A stretch of DNA of 64,000 nt, taken from Lachnospiraceae bacterium (GTDB taxonomy: Bacteria; Bacillota; Clostridia; Lachnospirales; Lachnospiraceae). The position numbers and the translations under genes were made by a program. The notes under the pieces were generated by a model. It was not told where the DNA came from, did no database searches, and was given only the letters and a program-made list of their open reading frames with translations. Where the stretch lies: positions 62,001 to 126,000 of the forward strand of contig JAFXFO010000026.1 in assembly GCA_017520425.1 (NCBI GenBank). Direction: 5' to 3'. Of this stretch, positions 18,630-26,444 are shown in pieces; the first letter of the stretch is position 1, and the number at the start of each line of letters is the position of its first letter.

Positions 18630-19932
18630 GCTTTTGGCGGAAAAAAGTGATTGGAATTTCCAAAAAGCGGATTTGCGGGAAATAAAAGGAAAACTGGAGA
18701 ATCCATCCAGAGGCTGGTACCGGATTTATACCTTTGAGGTGGAAAAAACACCGGATTTTCAGCCTATGTTGTGGTGCGATTTAGAGGGTGATACTTTAGT
18801 GATGATCATCCTGAATATCGGTGCCTATAAAGAAAAGGCACTGGATGAACAGGGATTGGAACACATCAGGGAGATTTTGCGCTTTTTTGCGAAGAAACAG
18901 TATGAAATTATTTTACGGATTACATATGACCATGAGGGCAAGGCCTTGGAAAGGGAGCCCTTTTTCTTTTCTGTCGTAACAGGACATATGCAACAGTTGA
19001 TTCCGGTATGGAAAGAATTTTGTGAGCATATTTTCGTGTATCAGGGACTCCTCATCGGAAATTGGGGAGAAATGCATACTTCACGTTTTTTGCATCCCCT
19101 TAAGCTAAAGGAATTGTGGAGGATATTAAAGGCGGAAAGCTCGGAGGAAATCTTTTGTGCTGTTCGAAAGCCTTCCTATTGGCGTTTGTTGCATCCGAAT
19201 GGTGAAAAGGACAATATGGGGCTTTTTGATGATGCCATATTTGGCTCAGAGAATCATTTGGGTACCTTTGGAACACTGGCGAGAAGCAATGCAGCATGGG
19301 ATGTACCCTGGCGTAAGGCAGATGAGATGGAATTTGAGGATGAGCTGTGTAAAACAGTACCCAATGGGGGAGAAGCTATCTGTGGAGAACAATATTTGGC
19401 TTTGGAAAATCCTTTGAGTACGATAGAAACCTTGCGGAAAATGCATATCACGTATTTAAACAAGGAATATGATAAAAAGTTACTGAGGATATGGAAGGAT
19501 TGGAAATGGATTGGACAGGATGTATGGCAAAGCAGTAGCTTGTATGAGTATATTGAAAGCCATTTGGGATATCGTTTTTTAGTGAAGGACGTGAAGCTTA
19601 CTTCTGTGTCAAATGCTGAACAGGAAGGAATTATAACCATCGAGGTGGAAAATGTGGGCTTCGCCAACTTTTATGAAGAGGCAGAGGTATTACTGGAACA
19701 GATAGAGGATAGTGGTGATAGTAACAGATGGGTTTTAGATACCGACATACGAAGCTGGGATGTCGGGAAGGTGACAGAAGTGACAGTTAGAATTCCGAAG
19801 CGAAACAGTAAGTTGTATTTATCCGTAAGTCGAAAGCGGGATGCCAGAAGTATTTGTTTTGCCAATCAGAGGGACGTAGGAGATAGGGTATTGCTTGGAC
19901 AGGTGACATTCATAAAGAATAGTATCGGATGA
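18610..19932 (+). CDS. DUF4874/DUF4832-like protein, putative polysaccharide-processing
   Basis: The ATG at 18610 follows a GGGGG tract and overlaps the preceding glycosyltransferase by 20 bases; TTG at 18592 and ATG at 18595 are alternatives. The 440-residue protein resembles the DUF4874-DUF4832 pair. The N-terminal half is TIM-barrel-like and carries NPSRGWYRIYTF, ILRITYDHEGK and QGLLIGNWGEMHTSRFL, which look like glycoside-hydrolase barrel strands. The C-terminal half is beta-rich. There is no signal peptide, which is odd for a glycan hydrolase. The Glu in GNWGEMH is a plausible catalytic acid. The family has no established activity that I know of. Confidence 0.6.
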   Translation: MRRWFHKLLAEKSDWNFQKADLREIKGKLENPSRGWYRIYTFEVEKTPDFQPMLWCDLEGDTLVMIILNIGAYKEKALDEQGLEHIREILRFFAKKQYEIILRITYDHEGKALEREPFFFSVVTGHMQQLIPVWKEFCEHIFVYQGLLIGNWGEMHTSRFLHPLKLKELWRILKAESSEEIFCAVRKPSYWRLLHPNGEKDNMGLFDDAIFGSENHLGTFGTLARSNAAWDVPWRKADEMEFEDELCKTVPNGGEAICGEQYLALENPLSTIETLRKMHITYLNKEYDKKLLRIWKDWKWIGQDVWQSSSLYEYIESHLGYRFLVKDVKLTSVSNAEQEGIITIEVENVGFANFYEEAEVLLEQIEDSGDSNRWVLDTDIRSWDVGKVTEVTVRIPKRNSKLYLSVSRKRDARSICFANQRDVGDRVLLGQVTFIKNSIG

Positions 19933-19948
19933 AGTGAGGAATAGCAGA

Positions 19949-20953
19949 ATGATTCAGGAAGGAATTGATTTTGTCATAACATGGGTGGATGGCTCTGATA
20001 GAGAGTGGTTGAAGGAAAAAGCATTGTATGACACCACTGTTGATGTGGATAATAGTGCAGAAAGATATCGTGATTGGGAACTGTTACGGTATTGGTTTCG
20101 TGGTGTAGAGAAATTCGCTCCGTGGGTAAGAAAGATTCATTTTGTAACATGGGGACATGTGCCGGAGTGGTTGGAGATGGAGCATCCCAAGCTACATATT
20201 GTCAGACATGAGGATTATATACCAAAGGAGTATCTACCTACATTTAACAGCGCTGTAATAGAACTGTATCTGCATAAAATAGAAGGGCTCTCAAATCACT
20301 TTGTGTATTTTAATGATGATTTTTATCTTATAGATGATGTAAGACCTAATGACTATTTTAAACATGATAAGCCCTGTGATATGCTGGCCTTTCAACCGGT
20401 GGTAGCTAATCCAAATAATCCGGTGATGTCCCATATATACATGAATAATGCAGTAACTCTTTGTAAGTATTTTAACAAAAGAGAGAATGTGAAGAAGCAT
20501 CCGGGTAATTACTATAAACTTGGTTATCCACCACTGTATTTTTTTTATAATATGCTTGAAATGGCTTTTCCTTTATTTACAGGTTTTTATACGGTACATA
20601 ATCCAAGCCCGTTTTGTAAATCAACCTTTGAAGAAGTATGGAAAAGAGAAGAAGAACAGTTGAAAGAAATGTCTACCCATCGGTTTCGTAATAAAAATGA
20701 TGTATCTCCATATTTATTCCGCGAATGGCAAAAGCTGTCAAATCGATTTGTGCCTACGAATGTGTTAAAGGATTTCGAGTATTTTGAAGTGGCGCAGGAT
20801 AATCATAAGTTAATAAATTCAATAAAAAAGCAAAAGAAAAAAATGATATGTATTAATGATGCAAAGCTGGATGCAGATTTTGACAGAGTAAAAAAGGAAT
20901 TGCAGGACGCTTTTGAGGTGATTCTTCCGGAGGTATCTTCTTTTGAACATTAA
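19949..20953 (+). CDS. Stealth-family sugar-phosphate transferase
   Basis: The ATG at 19949 follows GAGGA; a GTG at 19934 is an alternative. The 334-residue product carries the Stealth conserved regions: IDFVITWVDGSD near the N terminus (CR1), then RYRDWELLRYWFRGVEKFAPW and LPTFNSAVIE leading to HFVYFNDDFYL (CR2), and later regions with HPGNYYKLG. Stealth enzymes transfer hexose-1-phosphate and build phosphodiester-linked polysaccharides, including capsules. Its presence means the polymer made here may contain phosphodiester links, which is not a feature of canonical Pel. It lacks membrane segments. Confidence 0.92.
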   Translation: MIQEGIDFVITWVDGSDREWLKEKALYDTTVDVDNSAERYRDWELLRYWFRGVEKFAPWVRKIHFVTWGHVPEWLEMEHPKLHIVRHEDYIPKEYLPTFNSAVIELYLHKIEGLSNHFVYFNDDFYLIDDVRPNDYFKHDKPCDMLAFQPVVANPNNPVMSHIYMNNAVTLCKYFNKRENVKKHPGNYYKLGYPPLYFFYNMLEMAFPLFTGFYTVHNPSPFCKSTFEEVWKREEEQLKEMSTHRFRNKNDVSPYLFREWQKLSNRFVPTNVLKDFEYFEVAQDNHKLINSIKKQKKKMICINDAKLDADFDRVKKELQDAFEVILPEVSSFEH

Positions 20954-22496
20954 TCAGATGCAGCAACTGAATAAAGTAGAAAAGAGCAGAACGGAATATT
21001 CTGCCCGCAATACATCAGTAGCCATGATTGCAAGAGTGGTAGCTATTTTGATGGGATTTTTTACCCGAGTTGTATTTACACATACCCTAAGCGAAGAGTA
21101 TGTAGGAATCAATGGCTTGTTTACAGATATTCTAAATGTACTGGCTTTGTCGGAATTAGGAATCGGAACAGCTATAACCTATGCACTATACAAGCCAATC
21201 GCGGAAAAGGATATTGAAAAACAGAAGTCTTTAATGCAGTTGTATAAGCGATTTTACCATATTGTAGCATTGGTGGTGCTGGTGGCAGGGTTAGTGATAA
21301 TTCCGTTCATGGATATCCTGATAAAAGACGGACAGTCAATAGAGCATCTGATACTGATATATCTGATGTATTTGGGGAATTCGGTGATTTCCTATTTACT
21401 GATTTATAAGCAGACGCTCATTGATGCCCATCAGCTAAACTATGTGGGGGTATTATATCATACGATTTTTTTGGTGATTCAAAATATTGCTCAAATAGTC
21501 ATTTTGTGGTTTACCGGTAATTTTATACTTTTTGTGTCAGTAATGATGCTTTGTACATTGGGTAACAATATTGCAATCTCCATCAAGGCAGGAAGATTAT
21601 ATCCCTACCTTAAGGATAGAAATGTGCAGTCGCTACCACAGGAAGAAAAACAGGGGATTTATCGTAATATCAAAGCAATGTTAATGCATAAGGTAGGCAA
21701 TGTGGTAGTAACAAATACGGACAACCTTCTGATTTCTTCTCTGGTTGGTATTGTCAGCACGGGTATATATTCTAACTACTTTCTGGTAATCGGTTCCATA
21801 CGTCAAGTGCTAAATCAGGTGTTTCAAGGCATTACAGCCAGTGTGGGAAATCTGGGGGTAACGGAAAGTAAGGAGAGAGTGAAAAAGATATTTGAGGCTT
21901 CTTTTTTTATTGGGCAATGGATTTTTGGATTTGCAACTATTTGCCTGTATGAAGTTTTGACACCTTTTGTGACGCTTTGCTTTGGGAAACAATATGTATT
22001 TGGCATGGATATTACGCTGATCTTGTGTTTAAATTTTTACTTTACGGGGATGAGGCAGGCTACACTGGTGTTTCGTGATTCTTTGGGATTGTTTTGGTAC
22101 GATAGATATAAATCATTGGCAGAGGCTATTATCAATTTAGTGGTTTCCATAGTGCTGGGATATTATATGGGAATTGTAGGTATTTTCCTTGGTACCTTGG
22201 TTAGTACGCTTACCACCTCTATGTGGGTGGAGCCATATGTTTTATATAAGAAGCATTTAAAGGTTCCGATAAAACATTATTTTTATAGGTATGCAGGATA
22301 TTTTGCAGTAACTTTGGTGGCTTGGTTTTTGACAGATAAAATATGTGCTTTCGTGTCCGGCAGTATACTTATGCAGTGTGTTATGCGTTTGCTGATTTGT
22401 GTTTTTGTACCAAATGCGTTGTATCTGTTGAGTTATTTCCGGTGTAGAGAGTTTCGGTTCTTGTGGAATAAATTATGCGGATTTAAACAGCGTTAA
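20943..22496 (+). CDS. Wzx-like polysaccharide flippase
   Basis: The TTG at 20943 is preferred because GGAGG lies 9 bases before it; the first ATG (20958) is too far from that site. The gene overlaps the Stealth gene by 11 bases. The 517-residue protein has about twelve membrane helices and an N-terminal YVGINGLFTDILNVLALSELGIGTAITY stretch typical of MOP-superfamily polysaccharide exporters. It would flip a lipid-linked oligosaccharide outward. The locus thus encodes two export routes, PelG and this flippase. Confidence 0.88.
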   Translation: MNINQMQQLNKVEKSRTEYSARNTSVAMIARVVAILMGFFTRVVFTHTLSEEYVGINGLFTDILNVLALSELGIGTAITYALYKPIAEKDIEKQKSLMQLYKRFYHIVALVVLVAGLVIIPFMDILIKDGQSIEHLILIYLMYLGNSVISYLLIYKQTLIDAHQLNYVGVLYHTIFLVIQNIAQIVILWFTGNFILFVSVMMLCTLGNNIAISIKAGRLYPYLKDRNVQSLPQEEKQGIYRNIKAMLMHKVGNVVVTNTDNLLISSLVGIVSTGIYSNYFLVIGSIRQVLNQVFQGITASVGNLGVTESKERVKKIFEASFFIGQWIFGFATICLYEVLTPFVTLCFGKQYVFGMDITLILCLNFYFTGMRQATLVFRDSLGLFWYDRYKSLAEAIINLVVSIVLGYYMGIVGIFLGTLVSTLTTSMWVEPYVLYKKHLKVPIKHYFYRYAGYFAVTLVAWFLTDKICAFVSGSILMQCVMRLLICVFVPNALYLLSYFRCREFRFLWNKLCGFKQR

Positions 22497-22532
22497 AGAG
22501 AAATTCAGGTAGTAAAATATGAGGGAAGTGGA

Positions 22533-23600
22533 ATGGAAGAGTTGGTTAGCATAGTGATACCAATATATCGCTCGGAAAAATATATAGAAGAATGTTTAGA
22601 GAGTATTTTGGAGCAGGAGTACACGGCGCTGGAGATTATTTTAATAAATGATGGCTCGCCGGATAAGTGCGACATAATATGCGAAAAATATAGTAAGGAA
22701 TATGGCCATGTTAAGGTATTACATCAAAAAAATCAGGGGCCGGGGATTGCACGTGCAACGGGTGTGAAAGAGGCAAAGGGAAAGTATATTCTGTTTGTGG
22801 ATTCGGATGACTGCATGGATGGGCCGGATGTGGTGAGAAAACTGGTTGAGTGTGCAGAACGGGAACAGGCAGATATCGTGGTAGGAAGTTTTCGGACTTT
22901 TTGCGATGAGGAACTAAGTGAAGTGAATTACCATCATTTGGATGAACTGAAAGATACAGATTCCGTAGAATTTCGTTTTAGGGGATATTTTCAGTATGGT
23001 CATCTGGGCTTTAATTGGGGAAAGCTGTATCGAAAAGAATTTTTGGAGAAGTACCGGATTGAATATCAGGAATATCCATACATAGAAGATAAAGCCTATA
23101 ATATGCGTTGTACGGCAAATAAGCCGAAGTATGCATTTGTGAAAGAGAGTGTTTATTGTTATCGGACAAGACGGCAAGAGATTCCTTTTCAGGATAAGGA
23201 TGACTTTGTCACAGTATGGACTAAGGTGGCCGAGGAATTTGATGCTTATCTACAGGAGAGAAATCTAAGAGATGCCTATGGTGATTTGGTAGGCATCCAT
23301 ATGTTTTTAGGCGTATATACACTGGCCAATAAAATCCTGCGGGATGAGCAAAGTAGAAAAGATTCCCTGAAAGATGCATTGAAGGCATATTGTACGTATG
23401 AATTTGCCGAAGAGCAGTTTCGGAGGTTGAAAAAAGAAGTTTATGTAAAAGAAGTAGATTCCTTTATATGGCGGTTTGCGATTCGTGTGACGGCATGGAG
23501 CTGTTGTATGAAGTGGTATGGTTTGTTGGCGGTAGGAATGAAGCTAATCAATCGTTTACATATTGATCAAAAGGTGATTGCAAAAAAATACAGAGAGTAA
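22533..23600 (+). CDS. Glycosyltransferase family 2
   Basis: The 355-residue enzyme begins with VSIVIPIYRSEKYIEECLESIL and carries LINDGSPDKC and FVDSDDCMDG (metal-binding DxD), the classical GT-A signature of family 2. The C-terminal 120 residues are helical with a weakly hydrophobic end and no clear membrane span. GAGGGAAGTGG precedes the ATG. It belongs to the polysaccharide operon and probably adds one residue of a repeat unit; the donor is unknown. Confidence 0.92.
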   Translation: MEELVSIVIPIYRSEKYIEECLESILEQEYTALEIILINDGSPDKCDIICEKYSKEYGHVKVLHQKNQGPGIARATGVKEAKGKYILFVDSDDCMDGPDVVRKLVECAEREQADIVVGSFRTFCDEELSEVNYHHLDELKDTDSVEFRFRGYFQYGHLGFNWGKLYRKEFLEKYRIEYQEYPYIEDKAYNMRCTANKPKYAFVKESVYCYRTRRQEIPFQDKDDFVTVWTKVAEEFDAYLQERNLRDAYGDLVGIHMFLGVYTLANKILRDEQSRKDSLKDALKAYCTYEFAEEQFRRLKKEVYVKEVDSFIWRFAIRVTAWSCCMKWYGLLAVGMKLINRLHIDQKVIAKKYRE

Positions 23601-23612
23601 GGTGCGGATTTA

Positions 23613-24797
23613 TTGAGCATGGCTTTTTCAGAAGAGGAAATTTATTTATTGGCATTATTAAATGCCGCATTAAACGGAACACAGACAGAAGGATTCGAAT
23701 ATACAAAAACAGATATTAATCGTATATTAGGAGAGGCCCAGAAACATGCGGTTCTATCTGTGTTATACGATGTATTAGAACAAATAGCATTAACGGAAGA
23801 ACAGAGGGAGCAGATAGAAAAGAATTCCCGGCAGATCGTACTACAGAATTATAGGCTATTGTTTCTAACGAAGTACCTGGTAGAGTTATTAGAGAAGAAT
23901 CAAATTCCTACAGTAGTTTTAAAGGGAGTATCCACTGCTTCATGGTATCCGGTACCAGAGCTACGAAAGTCAGGAGATGTGGATCTGTTGATTCCAAAGG
24001 ATATAAAATTAGCTAAGGTGGTACATATCTTAAAATCTATCGGTTTTGTAGAGAAAATGCAACAGCATGCCAATTATCATACGGAGTTGGTATCGCAGGA
24101 TGGTATTGCAGTAGAAATACATACCGAGTTTACGGAGAAGTTTGCAGACAAACGAATTAATATATCCATGGAACAACAAGTACAAGGAGCTTTTTCTTCT
24201 GCTGTTAAGGATAATGGTATGGGGATAAAACTTCCCGTGTTAAGTAGAGCGTATCACGCTTATGAATTGTTACTCCATATGCTACATCATTTTACTACCT
24301 CGGGATTTGGACTAAAGCTCTTGTGTGACTGGGTAGTATGTTGGAATCAGGAATGGTCGAAGGATGAAAAAGATTATTTCCACCGGTTAACAAAGGAAAG
24401 TGCTACTGAAAGGTTTGCTGAAGCAGTGACGGAGGTTTGTGCTGTGTATCTGGGCTTAAAGCGAGAAAACTACGCTTGGGATTATGTTGCTACAGAGATT
24501 CCGACACAGGAGCTTATGCGGGAGATATTGGACGCTGAGGAGTTTGGTCGAAATGATAACAATCGTATGGTGATGATGGGCGGAACTGGCCTGACAGCTT
24601 ATATCAAGGAATTTCATCATCAGATGCATCTCAATTTCCCTAGAGCCGGTAAATGTTTTTTGATTTGGCCGGTGCTGTGGGTGATAACATTGGTTCGTTT
24701 CTTGTGGAACAATAAGCGGGTAAGGAATACTTCGGCAAGAGAGATTTTGAGAGAAGCAAAACGAAGAAGTGAGTTGATGGAATGGTTGAAACTATGA
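23613..24797 (+). CDS. Uncharacterised nucleotidyltransferase-like protein (NTP_transf_5 type)
   Basis: The TTG at 23613 lies 8 bases after AAGGTG; ATG at 23619 is an alternative. The 394-residue protein matches the PF14907-like group: an N-terminal helical part, then VVLKGVSTASWYPVPELR followed by SGDVDLLIP, where the Asp-Val-Asp pair should bind metal as in DNA-polymerase-beta-fold transferases. A helical C-terminal region follows. Genes of this type recur in lasso-peptide clusters and in exosortase-linked exopolysaccharide loci, often with PqqD and HprK-like genes, both of which are present in this window. The substrate is unknown. Confidence 0.8.
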   Translation: MSMAFSEEEIYLLALLNAALNGTQTEGFEYTKTDINRILGEAQKHAVLSVLYDVLEQIALTEEQREQIEKNSRQIVLQNYRLLFLTKYLVELLEKNQIPTVVLKGVSTASWYPVPELRKSGDVDLLIPKDIKLAKVVHILKSIGFVEKMQQHANYHTELVSQDGIAVEIHTEFTEKFADKRINISMEQQVQGAFSSAVKDNGMGIKLPVLSRAYHAYELLLHMLHHFTTSGFGLKLLCDWVVCWNQEWSKDEKDYFHRLTKESATERFAEAVTEVCAVYLGLKRENYAWDYVATEIPTQELMREILDAEEFGRNDNNRMVMMGGTGLTAYIKEFHHQMHLNFPRAGKCFLIWPVLWVITLVRFLWNNKRVRNTSAREILREAKRRSELMEWLKL

Positions 24798-24805
24798 GGT
24801 AACAA

Positions 24806-25813
24806 ATGAGTATGTTGGATAGAAAAGACAGAATTGATTGGCTTGATGTTTTGAAAGGTATATTGATTGTTTTTGTGGTATTGAGTCACAGTTATCCGCC
24901 TGATATCTATCGATATTTTTTCACCCCATTCTTTTTAACCATGTTCTTTTGGGCTTCCGGCTATACATTTTCCATGAAAAAGTCGGGAAAAGAATTTCTG
25001 CTAAATAAGTGTAGAAGTTTATTGCTACCACTTTTGGTATTGGGGAGTATGCGAATTATATTGGCTCAAATATTGGAAGGTGGGAGTTGGAAAGAGCGGA
25101 TAATAGGGCTTTTGGTACAAATTAATTGTCAATATGATGAGCTTTGGTTTGTGGCGTGTTTATTTACTGCATCCATCTGTTTTTATGGGTTATTGAAGCT
25201 TTTCGGTTGTATTAAGTGGTGTAAGAACGAACTCTTTTTGGTTGGTGTTTCTGGGATTTTTTTATCCATAGCCATGGTGTTTATGTGTATATGGAAAATG
25301 CATATACCTTGGCAACTTGAGCTTGCGTTTATGATGTGCTTTTATATGGCACTTGGTTATTTTTACAGAAGGCATGAGGAGAAAATCGAGGCGTGCTGGG
25401 GCAATAAGTGGATTGTTATATTGTTAGGAATCATATATTGTATTGGTGTTTTCGGATTTCCCAATTCGGTGGATATACATAAAGAGCAGTTTGAGTATCC
25501 TATTGTCTTTTTGGTATTATCATGGATATGCATATTACCAATGATAGAAATTTCAAAATTAATAGCAAGATTTGAATGGAAGCGGATATTCGTGTTTTGG
25601 GGACAAAACACATTGTTCTATTATGCTTTTGGCGGAACCGTACGGGTTATTTTATATAAGATATTGGAGATAATAGGAGTTCAAAATAGCTATTTGGTAC
25701 CTATCTTATGCACTGTTTTGACCATGTTTGCGTTGATTCTTCCGGCATGGATAGTAAGGACATATTTCCCTTGGATGGTAGGTGTAAAATCAGTAGGAAA
25801 AAATAGACAATAG
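24806..25813 (+). CDS. Acyltransferase 3 family membrane protein
   Basis: The 335-residue protein has about ten membrane helices. It starts with RIDWLDVLKGILIVFVVLSHS, the family hallmark in which the histidine is catalytic, followed by MFFWASGY and a conserved RSLLLPLL loop. GAGGTAAC precedes the ATG, 8 bases after the previous gene. Members acetylate or otherwise acylate sugars of surface polymers on the outer face of the membrane. It is the last gene of the co-directional polysaccharide block. Confidence 0.9.
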   Translation: MSMLDRKDRIDWLDVLKGILIVFVVLSHSYPPDIYRYFFTPFFLTMFFWASGYTFSMKKSGKEFLLNKCRSLLLPLLVLGSMRIILAQILEGGSWKERIIGLLVQINCQYDELWFVACLFTASICFYGLLKLFGCIKWCKNELFLVGVSGIFLSIAMVFMCIWKMHIPWQLELAFMMCFYMALGYFYRRHEEKIEACWGNKWIVILLGIIYCIGVFGFPNSVDIHKEQFEYPIVFLVLSWICILPMIEISKLIARFEWKRIFVFWGQNTLFYYAFGGTVRVILYKILEIIGVQNSYLVPILCTVLTMFALILPAWIVRTYFPWMVGVKSVGKNRQ

Positions 25814-25822
25814 AGAAGCAAG

Positions 25823-25859
25823 TAAAAACGTTTTCACTACTATTTTCTATAAAATAGTA
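25823..25859 (+). promoter_or_regulatory. Palindromic elements upstream of the peptide gene (cre-like site and small hairpin)
   Basis: TAAAAACGTTTTCA at 25823-25836 differs from the catabolite-response (cre) consensus by one base. TACTATTTT at 25838-25846 pairs with AAAATAGTA at 25851-25859 around a 4-base loop but lacks a T tail, so it is a weak terminator or an operator. Both lie 20-60 bases upstream of the -35 box. Function is unproven. Confidence 0.35.
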
Positions 25860-25877
25860 ATGAATATGAGGAATTAG

Positions 25878-25906
25878 TTTACAAAAGTGTAAAAATATGG
25901 TATGCT
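25878..25906 (+). promoter_or_regulatory. Promoter of the precursor-like peptide gene
   Basis: TTTACA at 25878-25883 and TATGCT at 25901-25906 are separated by exactly 17 bases. The predicted transcript begins near 25913, 35 bases before the start codon. The peptide gene therefore has its own promoter separate from the polysaccharide operon. Confidence 0.7.
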
Positions 25907-25947
25907 ATCTAAGTAAAAGAGTGAATTTGCTATAGGGAGGCAATAAT

Positions 25948-26373
25948 ATGAAAAAATACGAAAGACCAGTAGTTTTGGTTAATGAAGAGTTGGCTGAAGG
26001 TGTGTATGCAGCGAGTGGAGCAGTATGTTATACTTTTACCGCTAAAATAACCCAGACGCCTGAAAATGGAAGAGGTACATATGCTATCCAAATTGATGGA
26101 AAGCATGATGCGGCAGACGGACATCATAGTACAGAGAGAACCGTACAGATTTCATTTAATCAGGCAGTAACACATAGTCAGAGTAATGCATCTTCTGTTA
26201 GTGGAAATGGTTCCAGTGTATTAATATTAGAATATACTAACGAATCAGGTAATTATCACAATAATGCTGAAGATAATATTGGACTTGGTCAGTTATATGT
26301 GATTTCAGATGCTGGTCTTGCGGTAACTGGTATTGTATGTACACAGTGTAATATGGATTGCTCACAACATTAA
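25948..26373 (+). CDS. Leader-bearing, Cys-containing precursor-like secreted protein
   Basis: The ATG follows a strong AGGGAGGC site. The 141-residue product has no hydrophobic signal. Its first 24 residues look like a charged leader ending in VNEELAEGVYAASG. The remainder is polar, rich in Ser, Thr, Asn, Gly and His, with a beta-strand pattern and four cysteines: C27 just after the leader, and C131, C134 and C138 in the CTQCNMDCSQH tail. Own promoter, immediate intrinsic terminator and adjacent ABC exporter are the arrangement seen for exported ribosomal peptides. I do not know a named family. It could be a modified peptide, an adhesin-like small protein or a structural matrix component. 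Confidence 0.75.
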   Translation: MKKYERPVVLVNEELAEGVYAASGAVCYTFTAKITQTPENGRGTYAIQIDGKHDAADGHHSTERTVQISFNQAVTHSQSNASSVSGNGSSVLILEYTNESGNYHNNAEDNIGLGQLYVISDAGLAVTGIVCTQCNMDCSQH

Positions 26374-26389
26374 TGAGATTAATATTTTT

Positions 26390-26418
26390 GAGGTTATGTT
26401 TAGACATAACCTCTTTTT
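26390..26418 (+). terminator. Intrinsic terminator between peptide gene and ABC exporter
   Basis: GAGGTTATG at 26390-26398 pairs with CATAACCTC at 26405-26413 around a 6-base loop and is followed by TTTTT. No clear promoter lies between it and the exporter gene, so partial readthrough would give much more peptide than exporter. Confidence 0.9.
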
Positions 26419-26444
26419 ATTCATAGTAAATTTTGGTGATATCG

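Noticed and set aside
25823-25836. Confident catabolite-response site
   Set aside because: One mismatch at a conserved G, and the position is well upstream of the promoter; it is kept only as a weak element.
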